The notes under the pieces: model-generated | Database searches by the model: none | Told to the model about the DNA's origin: nothing | What the model saw: the letters and a program-made list of their open reading frames with translations, nothing else | Shown here: positions 26,744-36,154 of the stretch, piece after piece | How the letters are laid out: the number at the start of each line of letters is the position of its first letter | Numbering within the stretch: the first letter of the stretch is position 1 | Made by a program: the position numbers and the translations under genes | Source of the DNA: Streptomyces sp. CB02959 | GTDB lineage: Bacteria > Actinomycetota > Actinomycetes > Streptomycetales > Streptomycetaceae | Assembly (NCBI RefSeq): GCF_002803155.1 | Contig: NZ_NNBP01000010.1 | Location: 62,001 to 126,000, forward strand | Reading direction: 5' to 3' | DNA: 64,000 bases

Positions 26744-28201
26744 TCAGAAGGGGTAGCCGGCCGGGGTGGCGCGCACGGTCGTCCAGCGGGTCTCGGTGAA
26801 CGCGTCGAGGTTGGCCTCGCCGCCGAAGCGCGAGCCGGTCCCGGAGTCGGCCAGTCCGCCGAACGCCGCCACCGGCTCGTCGTTGACGGTCTGGTCGTTG
26901 ATGTGCAGCAGGCCGGTGGGGATCCGGTCGGCCAGGTCCAGCGCGCGGGCCGCGTCACGGGTGACGATGCCCAGCGCCAGCCCGTAGGAGGACTCGTTGG
27001 CCAGCGCCACCGCCTCGTCCAGGGTCCGGAAGGCGCGGACCGGGGCCACCGGGCCGAAGACCTCCTGGCCGTACGCGGGGGAGGCGCCCACCGAACCCGG
27101 CCCGGTGGCGTCCGGGCCCGCGTCGGCGAGGACCGTCGGCCGGTAGAACAGCTCCCGGTGGGTGCCGCCGGCGGCGATCCGCACGCCCGCCGCGGCGCTC
27201 TCCCGGACCAGCGCGTCGATCTTGCCGAGCTGCCCGCGGTCGATGACCGGACCGAGGTGCACCTGCTCGCGGAACGGGTCCCCGACGGTCAGCGCGTCGG
27301 CCTTCGCCGCCAGCCGCGCCACGTACTCGTCGTAGAGCGAGGCGTGGACGAGGTGCCGGCCCGCCGTCATGCACACCTGGCCCTGGTGGAAGAACGACGC
27401 CCAGGCGGCGGTGGACATCGCGGCGTCCAGGTCGGCGTCGGCCAGCACCAGGAAGGCGCTGTTGCCGCCCAGTTCCAGGTGGGCCCGCTTGAGGTGCCGC
27501 GCGGCCAGCGCGCCGACGCTGCGGCCGGCCGCGGTCGAGCCGGTGAAGGAGACCACCCGCACCCGCGGGTCCTCGACCAGCGCCCGCCCGGCGTCCGCGC
27601 CACCGGGCAGGACGTGCAGCAGCCCCGCCGGCAGACCGGCCTCGGCGAAGACCGCGGCCAGGACGTGCCCGCCGCACACCGCGGTCCGCGGGTCCGGCTT
27701 GAGCAGCACGGCGTTGCCCAGCGCCAGGGCCGGTGCGACGGACCGGATCGCGAGCACCAGCGGGACGTTGAACGGTGCGATCACGCCGACCACTCCGGCC
27801 GGCACCCGGGTGGTGTACGACAGGCGCGGCGCACCTGAGGGCAGCACCTGGCCGAGCGGGCGGTGGGCGAGCGCGGCGGCCTCGTAGCACTCCTCGGCCG
27901 CGGTACGGATCTCGAACTCGGCCTTGCCCCGGACGCTGCCGGCCTCCCGCACTATCCACGCGCCGATCTCCGCGGCGTGCCGGTGGACGAGGTCGCCGGC
28001 CCGGCGCAGTACCGCGGCCCGTTCGGCGTACGGCCGACGCGCCCAGTCCCGCTGCGCCTCGGCGGCCCCGGCCGCGGCGTCCGCGACGTCGGCCGGCGCG
28101 GCGAGCGTCAGCGCCGCCAGTCCCTCGCCCGTCGCGGGCTCCACCGCCTCGGCCGGACCGCCGCGCAGGGCGAGCCAGTCGTTGGGTTCGAGCAGGGACA
28201 T
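26744..28201 (-). CDS. Aldehyde dehydrogenase, benzaldehyde/vanillin dehydrogenase-like
   Basis: This 485-residue NAD(P)-dependent enzyme oxidises an aldehyde to its acid. The catalytic Cys sits in FFHQGQVCMTAGRHLVH near residue 290, the general-base Glu in HLELGGNSAF near 255, and the cofactor-binding block in FTGSTAAGRSVG near 230. The overall pattern is that of the aromatic aldehyde dehydrogenase subgroup, although this is a judgement from pattern. The start at 28201 follows CCGGAGG. Neighbouring thiolase and FAD oxidoreductase genes on the same strand suggest a small catabolic set. Confidence 0.87.
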   Translation of the reverse strand: MSLLEPNDWLALRGGPAEAVEPATGEGLAALTLAAPADVADAAAGAAEAQRDWARRPYAERAAVLRRAGDLVHRHAAEIGAWIVREAGSVRGKAEFEIRTAAEECYEAAALAHRPLGQVLPSGAPRLSYTTRVPAGVVGVIAPFNVPLVLAIRSVAPALALGNAVLLKPDPRTAVCGGHVLAAVFAEAGLPAGLLHVLPGGADAGRALVEDPRVRVVSFTGSTAAGRSVGALAARHLKRAHLELGGNSAFLVLADADLDAAMSTAAWASFFHQGQVCMTAGRHLVHASLYDEYVARLAAKADALTVGDPFREQVHLGPVIDRGQLGKIDALVRESAAAGVRIAAGGTHRELFYRPTVLADAGPDATGPGSVGASPAYGQEVFGPVAPVRAFRTLDEAVALANESSYGLALGIVTRDAARALDLADRIPTGLLHINDQTVNDEPVAAFGGLADSGTGSRFGGEANLDAFTETRWTTVRATPAGYPF

Positions 28202-28368
28202 CGCGCCAACCTCCGGAAGAACGGGGACAGTTGATGGGTGGACGAGTCTGCCCCATGGAGGTGGCGCGCGCCGGTAGGTCGGCGATCCCGGTCGGACCGC
28301 CGGCCGGTCGGACGCCCGCCGAGGGGCGGCCCGGTGGATCACGGCCGGGTCGCCCCTCGCGTAACGGC

Positions 28369-29577
28369 CTAGCGCTCCAGCACCATCGCCAACCCCTGTC
28401 CCACGCCGATGCACAGCGCCGCCAGCCCGGTGCCCGAGCCCTGTGCGGCGAGCTGGTGGGCCACCGCGCCGGCGAGCCGGGCCCCGGAGGCGCCCAGCGG
28501 GTGCCCGATGGAGAGGGCGCCGCCGCGTGGGTTGACCGCGGTGGGGTCGAGTTCCGGCCACTGGGCGACGCAGCCGAGCGCCTGGGCCGCGAACGCCTCG
28601 TTCAACTCGCAGACCGCCAGGTCGCCGAAGCTCCGCCCGGCCCGCTCCAGCGCCCGCCGGACCGCCTCGACCGGGCCGAGCCCGAACAGCTGCGGCTCGA
28701 TGCCGGTCACCGCGCTCGACCGGATGCGGGCCAGCGGCTCCCGCCCGGTGGCCCGCAGCCCCTCCTCGCTGACCAGCAGCAGCGCGGCGGCGCCGTCGTT
28801 CAGCGGGGAGGAGTTGCCGGCGGTGACGGTGCCTCCCTCGGTGCGGAAGACCGGCTTCAGCTTGGAGAGCGCCTCCAGGGAGGAGTTCTCCCGAATCGTT
28901 TCGTCACGGGTGAGGTCCACGCCCGGCAGCGGCACGACCTCCGCGTCGTAGGCGCCGGCCGCCCAGGCCCGGACCGCCTTCTGGTGGCTGGCCAGCGCGA
29001 AGACGTCCTGCTGTTCCCGGGTGATGCCGTGCTTGTCGGCGATCAGCTCGGCGCCCTCGCCCAGCGACACCGTCCACTGCGGCGCCATCCGCGGATTGAC
29101 CATCCGCCAGCCCAGCGTCGAGGAGAACATCTCCTGATGCCCGGCGGGGAAGGCCCGGTCCGGCTTGCGCAGCACGTACGGCGCCCGGCTCATCGACTCC
29201 ACGCCGCCGGCCACCGCGATCTCCGCGTCGCCGTGCGCGACGGCGCGGGCCGCCTGGATGACCGCCTCCAGCCCGGAACCGCACAGCCGGTTGACGGTCA
29301 CCCCGGGGACACTGACCGGCAGCCCCGCCAGCAGCACCGCCATCCGCGCCACGTTGCGGTTGTCCTCGCCCGCGCCGTTGGCGTCGCCGAAGTAGACGTC
29401 GTCGATCCGCGCCGGATCGAGTTCCGGGGTGCGGGCCACCAGGGCGCGCAGCACATGGGCGGCGAGGTCGTCGGGGCGCACCGCGGCCAGTGCGCCGCCG
29501 TATTTGCCGACCGGTGTCCGTACCGCGTCGACGATGTAGACGTCCCGCACGGAGTCCCGTACGTGTGGCTCGGTCAT
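28369..29577 (-). CDS. Acetyl-CoA C-acyltransferase (thiolase II family)
   Basis: This 402-residue thiolase has the nucleophilic Cys in VNRLCGSGLEAVIQAARA near residue 95, the His motif GGALSIGHPLGASGARLAG near 355 and the second Cys in LAALCIGVGQGLAMVLE near the end. By pattern it lies near the beta-ketoadipyl-CoA thiolases (PcaF/PaaJ), distinct from FadA above, so it may close an aromatic or dicarboxylate degradation route with the aldehyde dehydrogenase. No ring-cleavage gene is in the window, so the pathway is open. Confidence 0.87.
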   Translation of the reverse strand: MTEPHVRDSVRDVYIVDAVRTPVGKYGGALAAVRPDDLAAHVLRALVARTPELDPARIDDVYFGDANGAGEDNRNVARMAVLLAGLPVSVPGVTVNRLCGSGLEAVIQAARAVAHGDAEIAVAGGVESMSRAPYVLRKPDRAFPAGHQEMFSSTLGWRMVNPRMAPQWTVSLGEGAELIADKHGITREQQDVFALASHQKAVRAWAAGAYDAEVVPLPGVDLTRDETIRENSSLEALSKLKPVFRTEGGTVTAGNSSPLNDGAAALLLVSEEGLRATGREPLARIRSSAVTGIEPQLFGLGPVEAVRRALERAGRSFGDLAVCELNEAFAAQALGCVAQWPELDPTAVNPRGGALSIGHPLGASGARLAGAVAHQLAAQGSGTGLAALCIGVGQGLAMVLER

Positions 29578-29686
29578 CAGGCTGTGTCCTCGCTGTCTTC
29601 GCTGTCCTCGCGATACCGGCTCGGCGGCCGGGCGGTACGAAGATCGCCACCCGCCGACCCGAGTCTTTGCCCGGTACCGCCCGGTG

Positions 29687-30898
29687 TCAACGGGGCGCCC
29701 GGCCACCTTCACCGGACGCGCCGGGCGCCTTGGGCGCATCGGCCGCGGCGGGCGGTTCCACGGCGCTCGGATCCGTCGTGCCCGGTTCCGGCACGCCCGA
29801 CTCCGTCGCGGCGGAGTCCTTGGCGCCGGAGTCCGTGGCCGTCGGGTCCGCGGTGGTCCGGTCCGTCCCGGTCGGATCCGCTTCGGTCCGTTCCGCGCCG
29901 GTCGCTTCCTTGTCGGCCGGTGCGCCGTCGGCCGGTTCCGTCCCGGCCGGTTCCACGGGGCCGGTGTCCGCGGCCGTCCCCTTGAGCCGGCGCCGGCCGG
30001 CCGGGCGGATCACCGCCCGGCCGCGGATCGCCCGCCACAGCGCGTACAGGGCCGCCGCCGCGGCCGCGAACGGCAGCGCCGCGGCGAGCGCCACCAGCAC
30101 CCAGCGCACCGCCGCCGTGAAGGCGTGCCAGGCGTCGGCCAGCGCGTCCCCGAAGGAGGTGCCGTCGTCCGGCTTCGGGTCCGGGGTGGCGCCGGGCTGC
30201 CGCAGCAGCAGGGTCACGGTGGCCGTCCCGGTGCGGTCCTTCAGGGACGCGAGTTGGGACTCCAGGGACTCCAGGTCCGCCTCCCGGGTGCCCAGTTCGG
30301 ACTCCAGGGCGGTGATGTCGCTGATCGACGTCGCGCGGTCCATCAGCGCCCGGATCCGCTCGACGCTCGCCCGCTGGGACTTCACCCGGCTGTCGACGTC
30401 CACCACCTGGTCGGTGACGTCCGTGGCGGACACCTCGCGGGAGAGGACCTTGCCCAGCCCGGACAGCCGCGCCAGCAGCGCGTCGTAGTGCTCCGGCGGC
30501 ACCCGCAGCACGACCTTCGAGCGGTCCCGGCCGTCGGGGTCCCGGTCCGTGGTCTCGTCGGACGGATAGCCTCCCGCGTTCTCGACGGCACTGCGCGCCC
30601 TGGTGAGCGCCCCGGCCACGTCGGTGGTCTGCACGGTCAGCGTGGCGGTGCGGACGATCTGCGACCGCGCCGCCTTCAGCGGCGTGCCGGTCCGGGCACC
30701 GCCGCCCGGAGTCCGGGCCGTCGAACCCTCCTGGCCGCCGGCCCGCTGCCGGGGTGCCACCGCCGCCTCCCCGGGCCCTGCCGCGTCCACCGCGGCGCTG
30801 TGCCGGGCGCCCGCTGCGCCGCACCCGGCGACCGCCGGCGCCACCGCCAGCAGCAGCGCCGCCGCCGCGGCCCCCCGCCGCCCCCGTGATCCCCACAT
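29687..30898 (-). CDS. DUF4349 domain lipoprotein
   Basis: This 403-residue protein starts with a signal peptide and lipobox VAGC (Cys26). The middle (about residues 80-240) is the DUF4349 region, which includes a predicted coiled coil (SVERIRALMDRATSISDITA ... ESLESQLASLKD). A transmembrane segment follows near 275-300 (WVLVALAAALPFAAAAAALY), then a ~95-residue low-complexity tail rich in Thr, Asp, Glu, Ala and Pro, probably cytoplasmic. A GTG directly before the ATG is an alternative start. Function is unknown; a membrane sensor or scaffold is a guess. It diverges from hemG. Confidence 0.8.
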   Translation of the reverse strand: MWGSRGRRGAAAAALLLAVAPAVAGCGAAGARHSAAVDAAGPGEAAVAPRQRAGGQEGSTARTPGGGARTGTPLKAARSQIVRTATLTVQTTDVAGALTRARSAVENAGGYPSDETTDRDPDGRDRSKVVLRVPPEHYDALLARLSGLGKVLSREVSATDVTDQVVDVDSRVKSQRASVERIRALMDRATSISDITALESELGTREADLESLESQLASLKDRTGTATVTLLLRQPGATPDPKPDDGTSFGDALADAWHAFTAAVRWVLVALAAALPFAAAAAALYALWRAIRGRAVIRPAGRRRLKGTAADTGPVEPAGTEPADGAPADKEATGAERTEADPTGTDRTTADPTATDSGAKDSAATESGVPEPGTTDPSAVEPPAAADAPKAPGASGEGGRAPR

Positions 30899-31084
30899 CA
30901 CAGACTGTTCCCCTTCCGCGTCGTCGGCCGCCGGGCCGCGCGGTATCCGGGCGGCCCGGCCAAGTGGCCGGATCGTGACGCCGGTTCGACGGGGCGGCCC
31001 GGGCGGGGGTTGCCGTTCCGGGGTCTCGAAGAGGTCACGGCCCGGACGCGGGGGCGCCGGAGGGGCTCTGAGAGAGTGGAGGGC

Positions 31085-32548
31085 ATGAGCACAGCGCACA
31101 GCGGTACGGGCCGGGCGGCCGGTCATGTCGTGGTCGTCGGTGGCGGTATCGCGGGGCTGACCGCCGCGCACCGGCTGCTGGCGGGCGGGGCCCGGGTGAC
31201 CCTGCTGGAGGCGTCGGAGCGGCTGGGCGGCAAGCTGCTGGCCGGCGAGATCGCCGGCGTACCGGTCGATTTCGGCGCCGAGTCGATGCTGGCCAGGCGG
31301 CCGGAGGCGGTGGAGCTGGCGCGGGCCGTGGGCCTGGGCGACCGCCTCCAGCCACCCGGCACCGCCACCGCCTCGCTGTGGACCCGCGGTGCGCTGCGCC
31401 CCATGCCCAAGGGGCATGTGATGGGTGTCCCCGGCGACCTGGGGCCGCTCGCCGCCTCCGGCGTGCTCTCCCCCGAGGGCCTGGCGCGGATCGAGGCGGA
31501 CCGGACGCTGCCGACGACCGAGGCCGGCACCGACGTCGGGGTCGGCGAGTACGTCGCGGCCCGGCTCGGCCGGGAGGTCGTCGACCGGCTCGTCGAACCG
31601 CTGCTCGGCGGGGTCTACGCGGGCGACGCGTACCGCATCTCGATGCGCGCCGCGGTCCCGCAGCTGTTCGAGGCGGCGCGGCGCGGCGGTTCACTGATCG
31701 AGGGCGTACGGGGCATCCAGGAGCGCGCCGCGGCCGCCGTCCCGGAGGGCCCGGCCGCGACCGGCCCCACCTCGGTCTTCATGGGCATCGCCGGCGGCAT
31801 CGGGACGCTGCCGGGCGCGGTCGCCGATGCGGTGCGCCGGTCCGGTGGCGAGATCCTGCTGCGCACGCCGGTGCGCGAACTGCACCGGACCGCCGCGGAC
31901 GGCTGGCGGGTCCTGGCCGGCGACCGCACGTTCACCGCCGACGCGGTGGTCATGGCCGCGCCCGCGGCGGCCGCGGAACGCCTGCTGCGCGCCGACTGCC
32001 CGGTCGCCGCCGACGAGCTGGCCGCCGTCGAGTACGCCTCGATGGCGCTGGTCACCATGGCCTTCCGGCGCGCGGACCTGGCCACCGTCCCCAGCGGCAG
32101 CGGATTCCTCGTTCCGCCGGTCGACGGCCACCGGATCAAGGCGTCGACCTTCGCCAGCCACAAGTGGAACTGGATCGCCGAGGCCGACCCGGACCTCTTC
32201 GTGCTGCGCACCTCCCTCGGCCGCCACGGCGACGAGGCCGACCTCCGGCGCGACGACGGCGAACTGGTCGGGCTCTCCCTCGCGGACCTCGGCGAGGCGG
32301 TCGGCCTGACCGCCCGGCCGGTGGCCTCCGCGGTCACCCGCTGGGACGGCGGGCTGCCGCAGTACGCCGTCGGCCACGTGGAGCGGATGGCGCGGATCCG
32401 GGCCGCGGTCGCGGACCTGCCGGGACCGCTGCGGGTCTGCGGCGCGCTCTACGACGGCGTCGGCATCCCCGCGTGCATCGGCTCCGCGCGCCGGGCCGCC
32501 GACGAGGTCCTCGGGACCCTGGCGGCGGGCTCCGCCGGCGGCGAGTGA
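31085..32548 (+). CDS. hemG: Coproporphyrinogen III oxidase/protoporphyrinogen oxidase, HemY/CgoX type
   Basis: This 487-residue FAD enzyme has the dinucleotide motif VVVVGGGIAGLTAAHRLLAG at residues 15-34 and the family's GGKLLAGEIAGVPVDFGAES. In Gram-positive bacteria with HemQ this class oxidises coproporphyrinogen III to coproporphyrin III (the coproporphyrin-dependent heme route) at the membrane surface. The hemQ gene follows after 2 bases, supporting that pathway. Older annotations name it hemG or hemY. Confidence 0.93.
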   Translation: MSTAHSGTGRAAGHVVVVGGGIAGLTAAHRLLAGGARVTLLEASERLGGKLLAGEIAGVPVDFGAESMLARRPEAVELARAVGLGDRLQPPGTATASLWTRGALRPMPKGHVMGVPGDLGPLAASGVLSPEGLARIEADRTLPTTEAGTDVGVGEYVAARLGREVVDRLVEPLLGGVYAGDAYRISMRAAVPQLFEAARRGGSLIEGVRGIQERAAAAVPEGPAATGPTSVFMGIAGGIGTLPGAVADAVRRSGGEILLRTPVRELHRTAADGWRVLAGDRTFTADAVVMAAPAAAAERLLRADCPVAADELAAVEYASMALVTMAFRRADLATVPSGSGFLVPPVDGHRIKASTFASHKWNWIAEADPDLFVLRTSLGRHGDEADLRRDDGELVGLSLADLGEAVGLTARPVASAVTRWDGGLPQYAVGHVERMARIRAAVADLPGPLRVCGALYDGVGIPACIGSARRAADEVLGTLAAGSAGGE

Positions 32549-32550
32549 GA

Positions 32551-33288
32551 ATGGACGACATGACAGACGCTTCCACCCCCGACTCCGCAAAGACTCCCAA
32601 CGCCGGCAAGAAGGCCAAGGACCTCAACGAGGTCATCCGCTACACCCTCTGGTCGGTCTTCAAGCTGCGCGACGTCCTGCCCGAGGACCGGTCCGGCTAC
32701 GCCGACGAGGTCGAGGAGCTGTTCGCCCAGCTCGCCGCCAAGGACGTGGTGGTCCGCGGCACCTACGACCTCTCCGGTCTGCGCGCCGACGCCGACGTGA
32801 TGATCTGGTGGCACTCGGAGAACTCCGACGACCTCCAGGAGGCGTACAACCGCTTCCGCCGCACCCGCCTGGGCCGCGCGCTGGAGCCCGTCTGGTCGAA
32901 CATGGCGCTGCACCGCCCCGCCGAGTTCAACAAGTCGCACATCCCGGCCTTCCTGGCCGACGAGCACGCCCGCGACTACGTGAGCGTCTACCCGTTCGTG
33001 CGCTCCTACGACTGGTACCTCCTCCCCGACGAGGACCGCCGCCGGATGCTCGCCGACCACGGCAAGATGGCCCGCGGCTTCCCCGACGTCCGCGCCAACA
33101 CCGTCGCGTCGTTCTCCCTCGGCGACTACGAGTGGATCCTCGCCTTCGAGGCCGACGAGCTGCACCGCATCGTGGACCTGATGCGCCACCTGCGCGCCTC
33201 CGAGGCGCGGCGCCACGTCCGCGAGGAGATCCCCTTCTACACCGGTCGCCGCAAGCCGGTCGCCGAGCTGGTCGCCGGTCTGGCCTGA
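32551..33288 (+). CDS. hemQ: Coproheme decarboxylase HemQ (chlorite dismutase-like)
   Basis: This 245-residue protein is the last enzyme of the coproporphyrin-dependent pathway, decarboxylating coproheme to heme b with peroxide. Family blocks are VWSNMALHRPAEFNKSHIPA, YPFVRSYDWYLL (holding the catalytic Tyr region) and MLADHGKMAR, which provides the proximal His. ATG at 32551 or 32560 could be the start. It sits 2 bases after hemG, so translation is coupled. Confidence 0.95.
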   Translation: MDDMTDASTPDSAKTPNAGKKAKDLNEVIRYTLWSVFKLRDVLPEDRSGYADEVEELFAQLAAKDVVVRGTYDLSGLRADADVMIWWHSENSDDLQEAYNRFRRTRLGRALEPVWSNMALHRPAEFNKSHIPAFLADEHARDYVSVYPFVRSYDWYLLPDEDRRRMLADHGKMARGFPDVRANTVASFSLGDYEWILAFEADELHRIVDLMRHLRASEARRHVREEIPFYTGRRKPVAELVAGLA

Positions 33289-33316
33289 CCTGCCGGACAC
33301 GCCGGTACGCAGACGG

Positions 33317-33345
33317 ACGGGCCGCCCCGCGGAGGGACGGCCCGT
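33317..33345. terminator. Bidirectional hairpin between hemQ and the convergent peptidase gene
   Basis: ACGGGCCG and CGGCCCGT pair over 8 bases around a 13-base loop in the 80-base gap between two converging genes, so it may serve both. Confidence 0.5.
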
Positions 33346-33368
33346 GCGTCGTGCGGGTGCCGGGGCGG

Positions 33369-35078
33369 CTACTTCCCCTTCACCGGAGTGATCGGCGTCT
33401 GCCGGGCCCGCCGGAGCGACTGGCCCGGCACCGGCTCGGCCCGCGGGCCGCAGTACACCCGGTGCCCGGGGACCTTTCCGCGCAGCAGGTACGCCTCGAC
33501 GTAGGAGTTCACACAGGCGTTGTCGCTGAGTGCGATGCCGTGGGTGCCCGCGCCCCGCTCGGTGACCAGCGACGAGCCGGCCAGCCGCCGCTGGAGCTCC
33601 AGCGCGCCCGGGTACGGGGTGGCGGCGTCCCGTTCGGCGGCCAGCAGCAGCACCGGCGGCAGCGCGCCGGGCTCGGTGCGGATGTTGAGCGGGCCGTGCG
33701 GGCCGCGCAGTGCGTCGTCCAGTTCGGCGTTGGCCGCCTGCTGGTAGGCGGTGAACAGGCCGCCGCCGTCCGCGGAGCCCTTGGCGGCCCGGCCGGTGGC
33801 GGTGCGGATCGCCTTCTCGACGCCGTCCGCCGCCGACTCCCGGCGGTCCGGCCAGAAGGCGCACGGCAGGTTCATCCAGACGTTGTCCCAGGTCTCGAAC
33901 GGCGCGGTGCGGGCGAGGGCGGTGTTGTCCCGGTCCCAGATGCGCCAGTCGCGCGGCCAGGCGGCGTCGTTGCACTCGACGGCGGTGTAGACGGCGTTGG
34001 CGTTCTCCTCGGCCTTGCCGTCCCCGGAAGGCAGCGCCTGGGCGATCAACGGTTTGGCGTCGCCGTGCACGAACTTCGACAGCGCCTCCGCCCGCATCGG
34101 CCAGAACGCGTCGTTGTAGCCGGTCTTGAGGAAGGCCGCCTGGAGCTGTCCGGGCCCGATCTTCCCGTTGACCGGTGTGCGCCGCACCCGTTGCAGGGCG
34201 GTGTCGTAGGCGTGCTGCACGGCCTCCTTGCCGGTCCCCAGGTGGTAGGCGTCGTGGTGTTTGGCGACCCAGCGCAGCCAGTCGTTCCAGCGGTGCTCGA
34301 AGGCGGTGCTCTGGTCGAGGTTGTTGCGGTACCAGATCTGCCGGGGCTCCGGGTTGACCACGCTGTCGAAGATCATCCGGCGGACGTGGCCGGGGAACAG
34401 CGTCGCGTAGACCGCCCCGAAGTACGTCCCGTAGGACGCGCCCATGAACGTCAGCTTCTGCTCGCCGAGCGCCGCCCGCAGCATGTCCAGGTCCCGGGCG
34501 TTGTTGACCGAGTTGTAGAACGGCAGGTCGGCGCCGGCCCGTTGGGCGCAGCCGTGGGCGTACGCCCTGGCCTCCGCGACCTTCCGCCGCTTGAAGGACT
34601 CGCTGGGGTACCGCGGGCTGTCCGTGGGTGCCTGGGCGAAGTCCTTGGCGTCCTGGCAGGACAGCGGGGCGCTGCGGCCCACCCCGCGCGGCGCGTAGCC
34701 GACGAAGTCGTAGGCGCGGGCGGTCCGCTGCCAGGTCGGCAGCGTCCCGTAGAGCGGGAACTGCATGCTGGACGCGCCGGGGCCGCCGGGGTTGAAGACC
34801 AGGGCGCCCTGCCGCGCGCCGGGCACGGTGGCCCGGGCCCGGCTGACCGTCAGCTTGATCTTCTTGCCGTTCGGGCGCGCGTAGTCGAGCGGGACGGTGA
34901 GGGTGCCGCATTCGACGGAGGGTGGGAGGTGCTCCACCGCCGCGCACCGGCCGAAGGTGAGGGGGTGGACGGGGGCGGGCGGCGCGGCCGGGTCCCGGAC
35001 GGCGCCGCCGGCCGGTGGGGAGGCGAGGCCGGTCAGGACCAGCGACCCGAGGGCGCCGTACAACGCAAGTGCTCTCAC
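33369..35078 (-). CDS. Secreted TAP-like alpha/beta-hydrolase (tripeptidyl aminopeptidase family)
   Basis: This 569-residue serine hydrolase has a Sec signal peptide (GTG start, then ALALYGALGSLVLTGLASPP). The core shows the oxyanion block FNPGGPGASSMQF, the nucleophile elbow GASYGTYFG near residue 215 and the catalytic His in GAGTHGIAL within the C-terminal TAP-like domain. Relatives remove tripeptides or dipeptides from secreted proteins, or act as proline iminopeptidases. GTG at 35078 is preferred because it begins the hydrophobic signal; longer ORF starts add no signal-like sequence. Confidence 0.85.
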   Translation of the reverse strand: MRALALYGALGSLVLTGLASPPAGGAVRDPAAPPAPVHPLTFGRCAAVEHLPPSVECGTLTVPLDYARPNGKKIKLTVSRARATVPGARQGALVFNPGGPGASSMQFPLYGTLPTWQRTARAYDFVGYAPRGVGRSAPLSCQDAKDFAQAPTDSPRYPSESFKRRKVAEARAYAHGCAQRAGADLPFYNSVNNARDLDMLRAALGEQKLTFMGASYGTYFGAVYATLFPGHVRRMIFDSVVNPEPRQIWYRNNLDQSTAFEHRWNDWLRWVAKHHDAYHLGTGKEAVQHAYDTALQRVRRTPVNGKIGPGQLQAAFLKTGYNDAFWPMRAEALSKFVHGDAKPLIAQALPSGDGKAEENANAVYTAVECNDAAWPRDWRIWDRDNTALARTAPFETWDNVWMNLPCAFWPDRRESAADGVEKAIRTATGRAAKGSADGGGLFTAYQQAANAELDDALRGPHGPLNIRTEPGALPPVLLLAAERDAATPYPGALELQRRLAGSSLVTERGAGTHGIALSDNACVNSYVEAYLLRGKVPGHRVYCGPRAEPVPGQSLRRARQTPITPVKGK

Positions 35079-35223
35079 GAGCCGTCCCTTCGTATGGTGC
35101 GCGGTGCGCGGTGCGGGGGCTCCGGGGTGGGGCTCGCCCGCACGAGGCCGCATGGTGGGCATACAAAAGGGATAGTTGGGCCGATTGGTGGCAAAGTAAA
35201 GCACCGTACGGCGGTGTCGGGCG

Positions 35224-36018
35224 CTATGCCCCGGAAGAGTGGAGCGCCGCGCGCAAACCGGGATCGGCGAGCACGGCGGGTCCGTGCAGGGCCAGTCCCG
35301 TCAGTCCGGCCGGAGCCGGGGCCGGCCGTCGCCGCCCGCCGTGGTGCTCGTGCCGCAGCCGCGCCGCCCCGGCCTCGGTGGCCCAGTCGGTGTTTGCGGG
35401 GGTGTCGGCGCGGGCGATGGCCCAGGTGCCGAGGGTCAGGATCAGCGGGAGCGCGAACCACGCCGGCAGCAGCCCCGCCCCGCCGGACGGTGTCATCCAG
35501 TAGGCCGCGCCGGCCGCCAGCAGCACCACGAGGGCGGCGCCCTGCACCTGGCGGATCGCGGAACCGATCCCGGTGCGGACCGCGGCGGGTGCCGCCAGAC
35601 CGGTGCGGACCAGCCGGTCGGCCAGCCCGCGGACCTCGTCGGTGCTCGACAGCGCGCGCCGTACGGCCGGTATGGTGCGCTGTCCCTCGGGGCCTATGGC
35701 GGTGAGCGCGGCGCGCTCGACGGGGTCCTGGCCGACCGGGTCGACGACGGTGGCCCAGCCGGTGTGGGCGAGGTGCAGCCGGCGCTGCTGGGCCATCAGG
35801 ACGAGCACCACATCGGCGAGTCGGTGCGGGCCGCCGGAGAGGTAGGCCGTCTCGTACAGGGTCAGGCCGCCGTCGGCGCCGTCGGGGGCCGGTCCGGCGT
35901 CCGGCGGTGCGTCCGCCGCGCGGTGCAGGGCCTGGCCGGCGGCGAAAGCGGTGCGGCAGACGCGGACGCAGGAGACGACCGCGGCAACCCAGGCGAGCAG
36001 GAGGAAGAGGAGCCACAT
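35224..36018 (-). CDS. TIGR04222 domain membrane protein without Cys tail
   Basis: This 264-residue protein begins with a membrane anchor (MWLLFLLLAWVAAVVSCVRV), then a soluble part with the family block LYETAYLSGGPHRLADVVLVLM near residue 55, and a second hydrophobic pair near 165-210 (AALVVLLAAGAAYWM; ALPLILTLGTWAIA). It resembles the neighbour at 36155-37150 in layout but ends in an ordinary charged tail without cysteines. It is downstream of that gene on the same strand, 136 bases away, so it may belong to the same transcript. Function is unknown. Confidence 0.75.
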   Translation of the reverse strand: MWLLFLLLAWVAAVVSCVRVCRTAFAAGQALHRAADAPPDAGPAPDGADGGLTLYETAYLSGGPHRLADVVLVLMAQQRRLHLAHTGWATVVDPVGQDPVERAALTAIGPEGQRTIPAVRRALSSTDEVRGLADRLVRTGLAAPAAVRTGIGSAIRQVQGAALVVLLAAGAAYWMTPSGGAGLLPAWFALPLILTLGTWAIARADTPANTDWATEAGAARLRHEHHGGRRRPAPAPAGLTGLALHGPAVLADPGLRAALHSSGA

Positions 36019-36154
36019 GGCGCTGGTTCTACGGGACGGCGGCCGCCGCTGCCAAAAGGCATCTCACGATGTGGACGGCCTGGTCGGGGTGGTGAATCGT
36101 CGAACTTCCGGCGCTGACCTGCCATTTCGATCATCCATCCACGCTGACGGTCCG

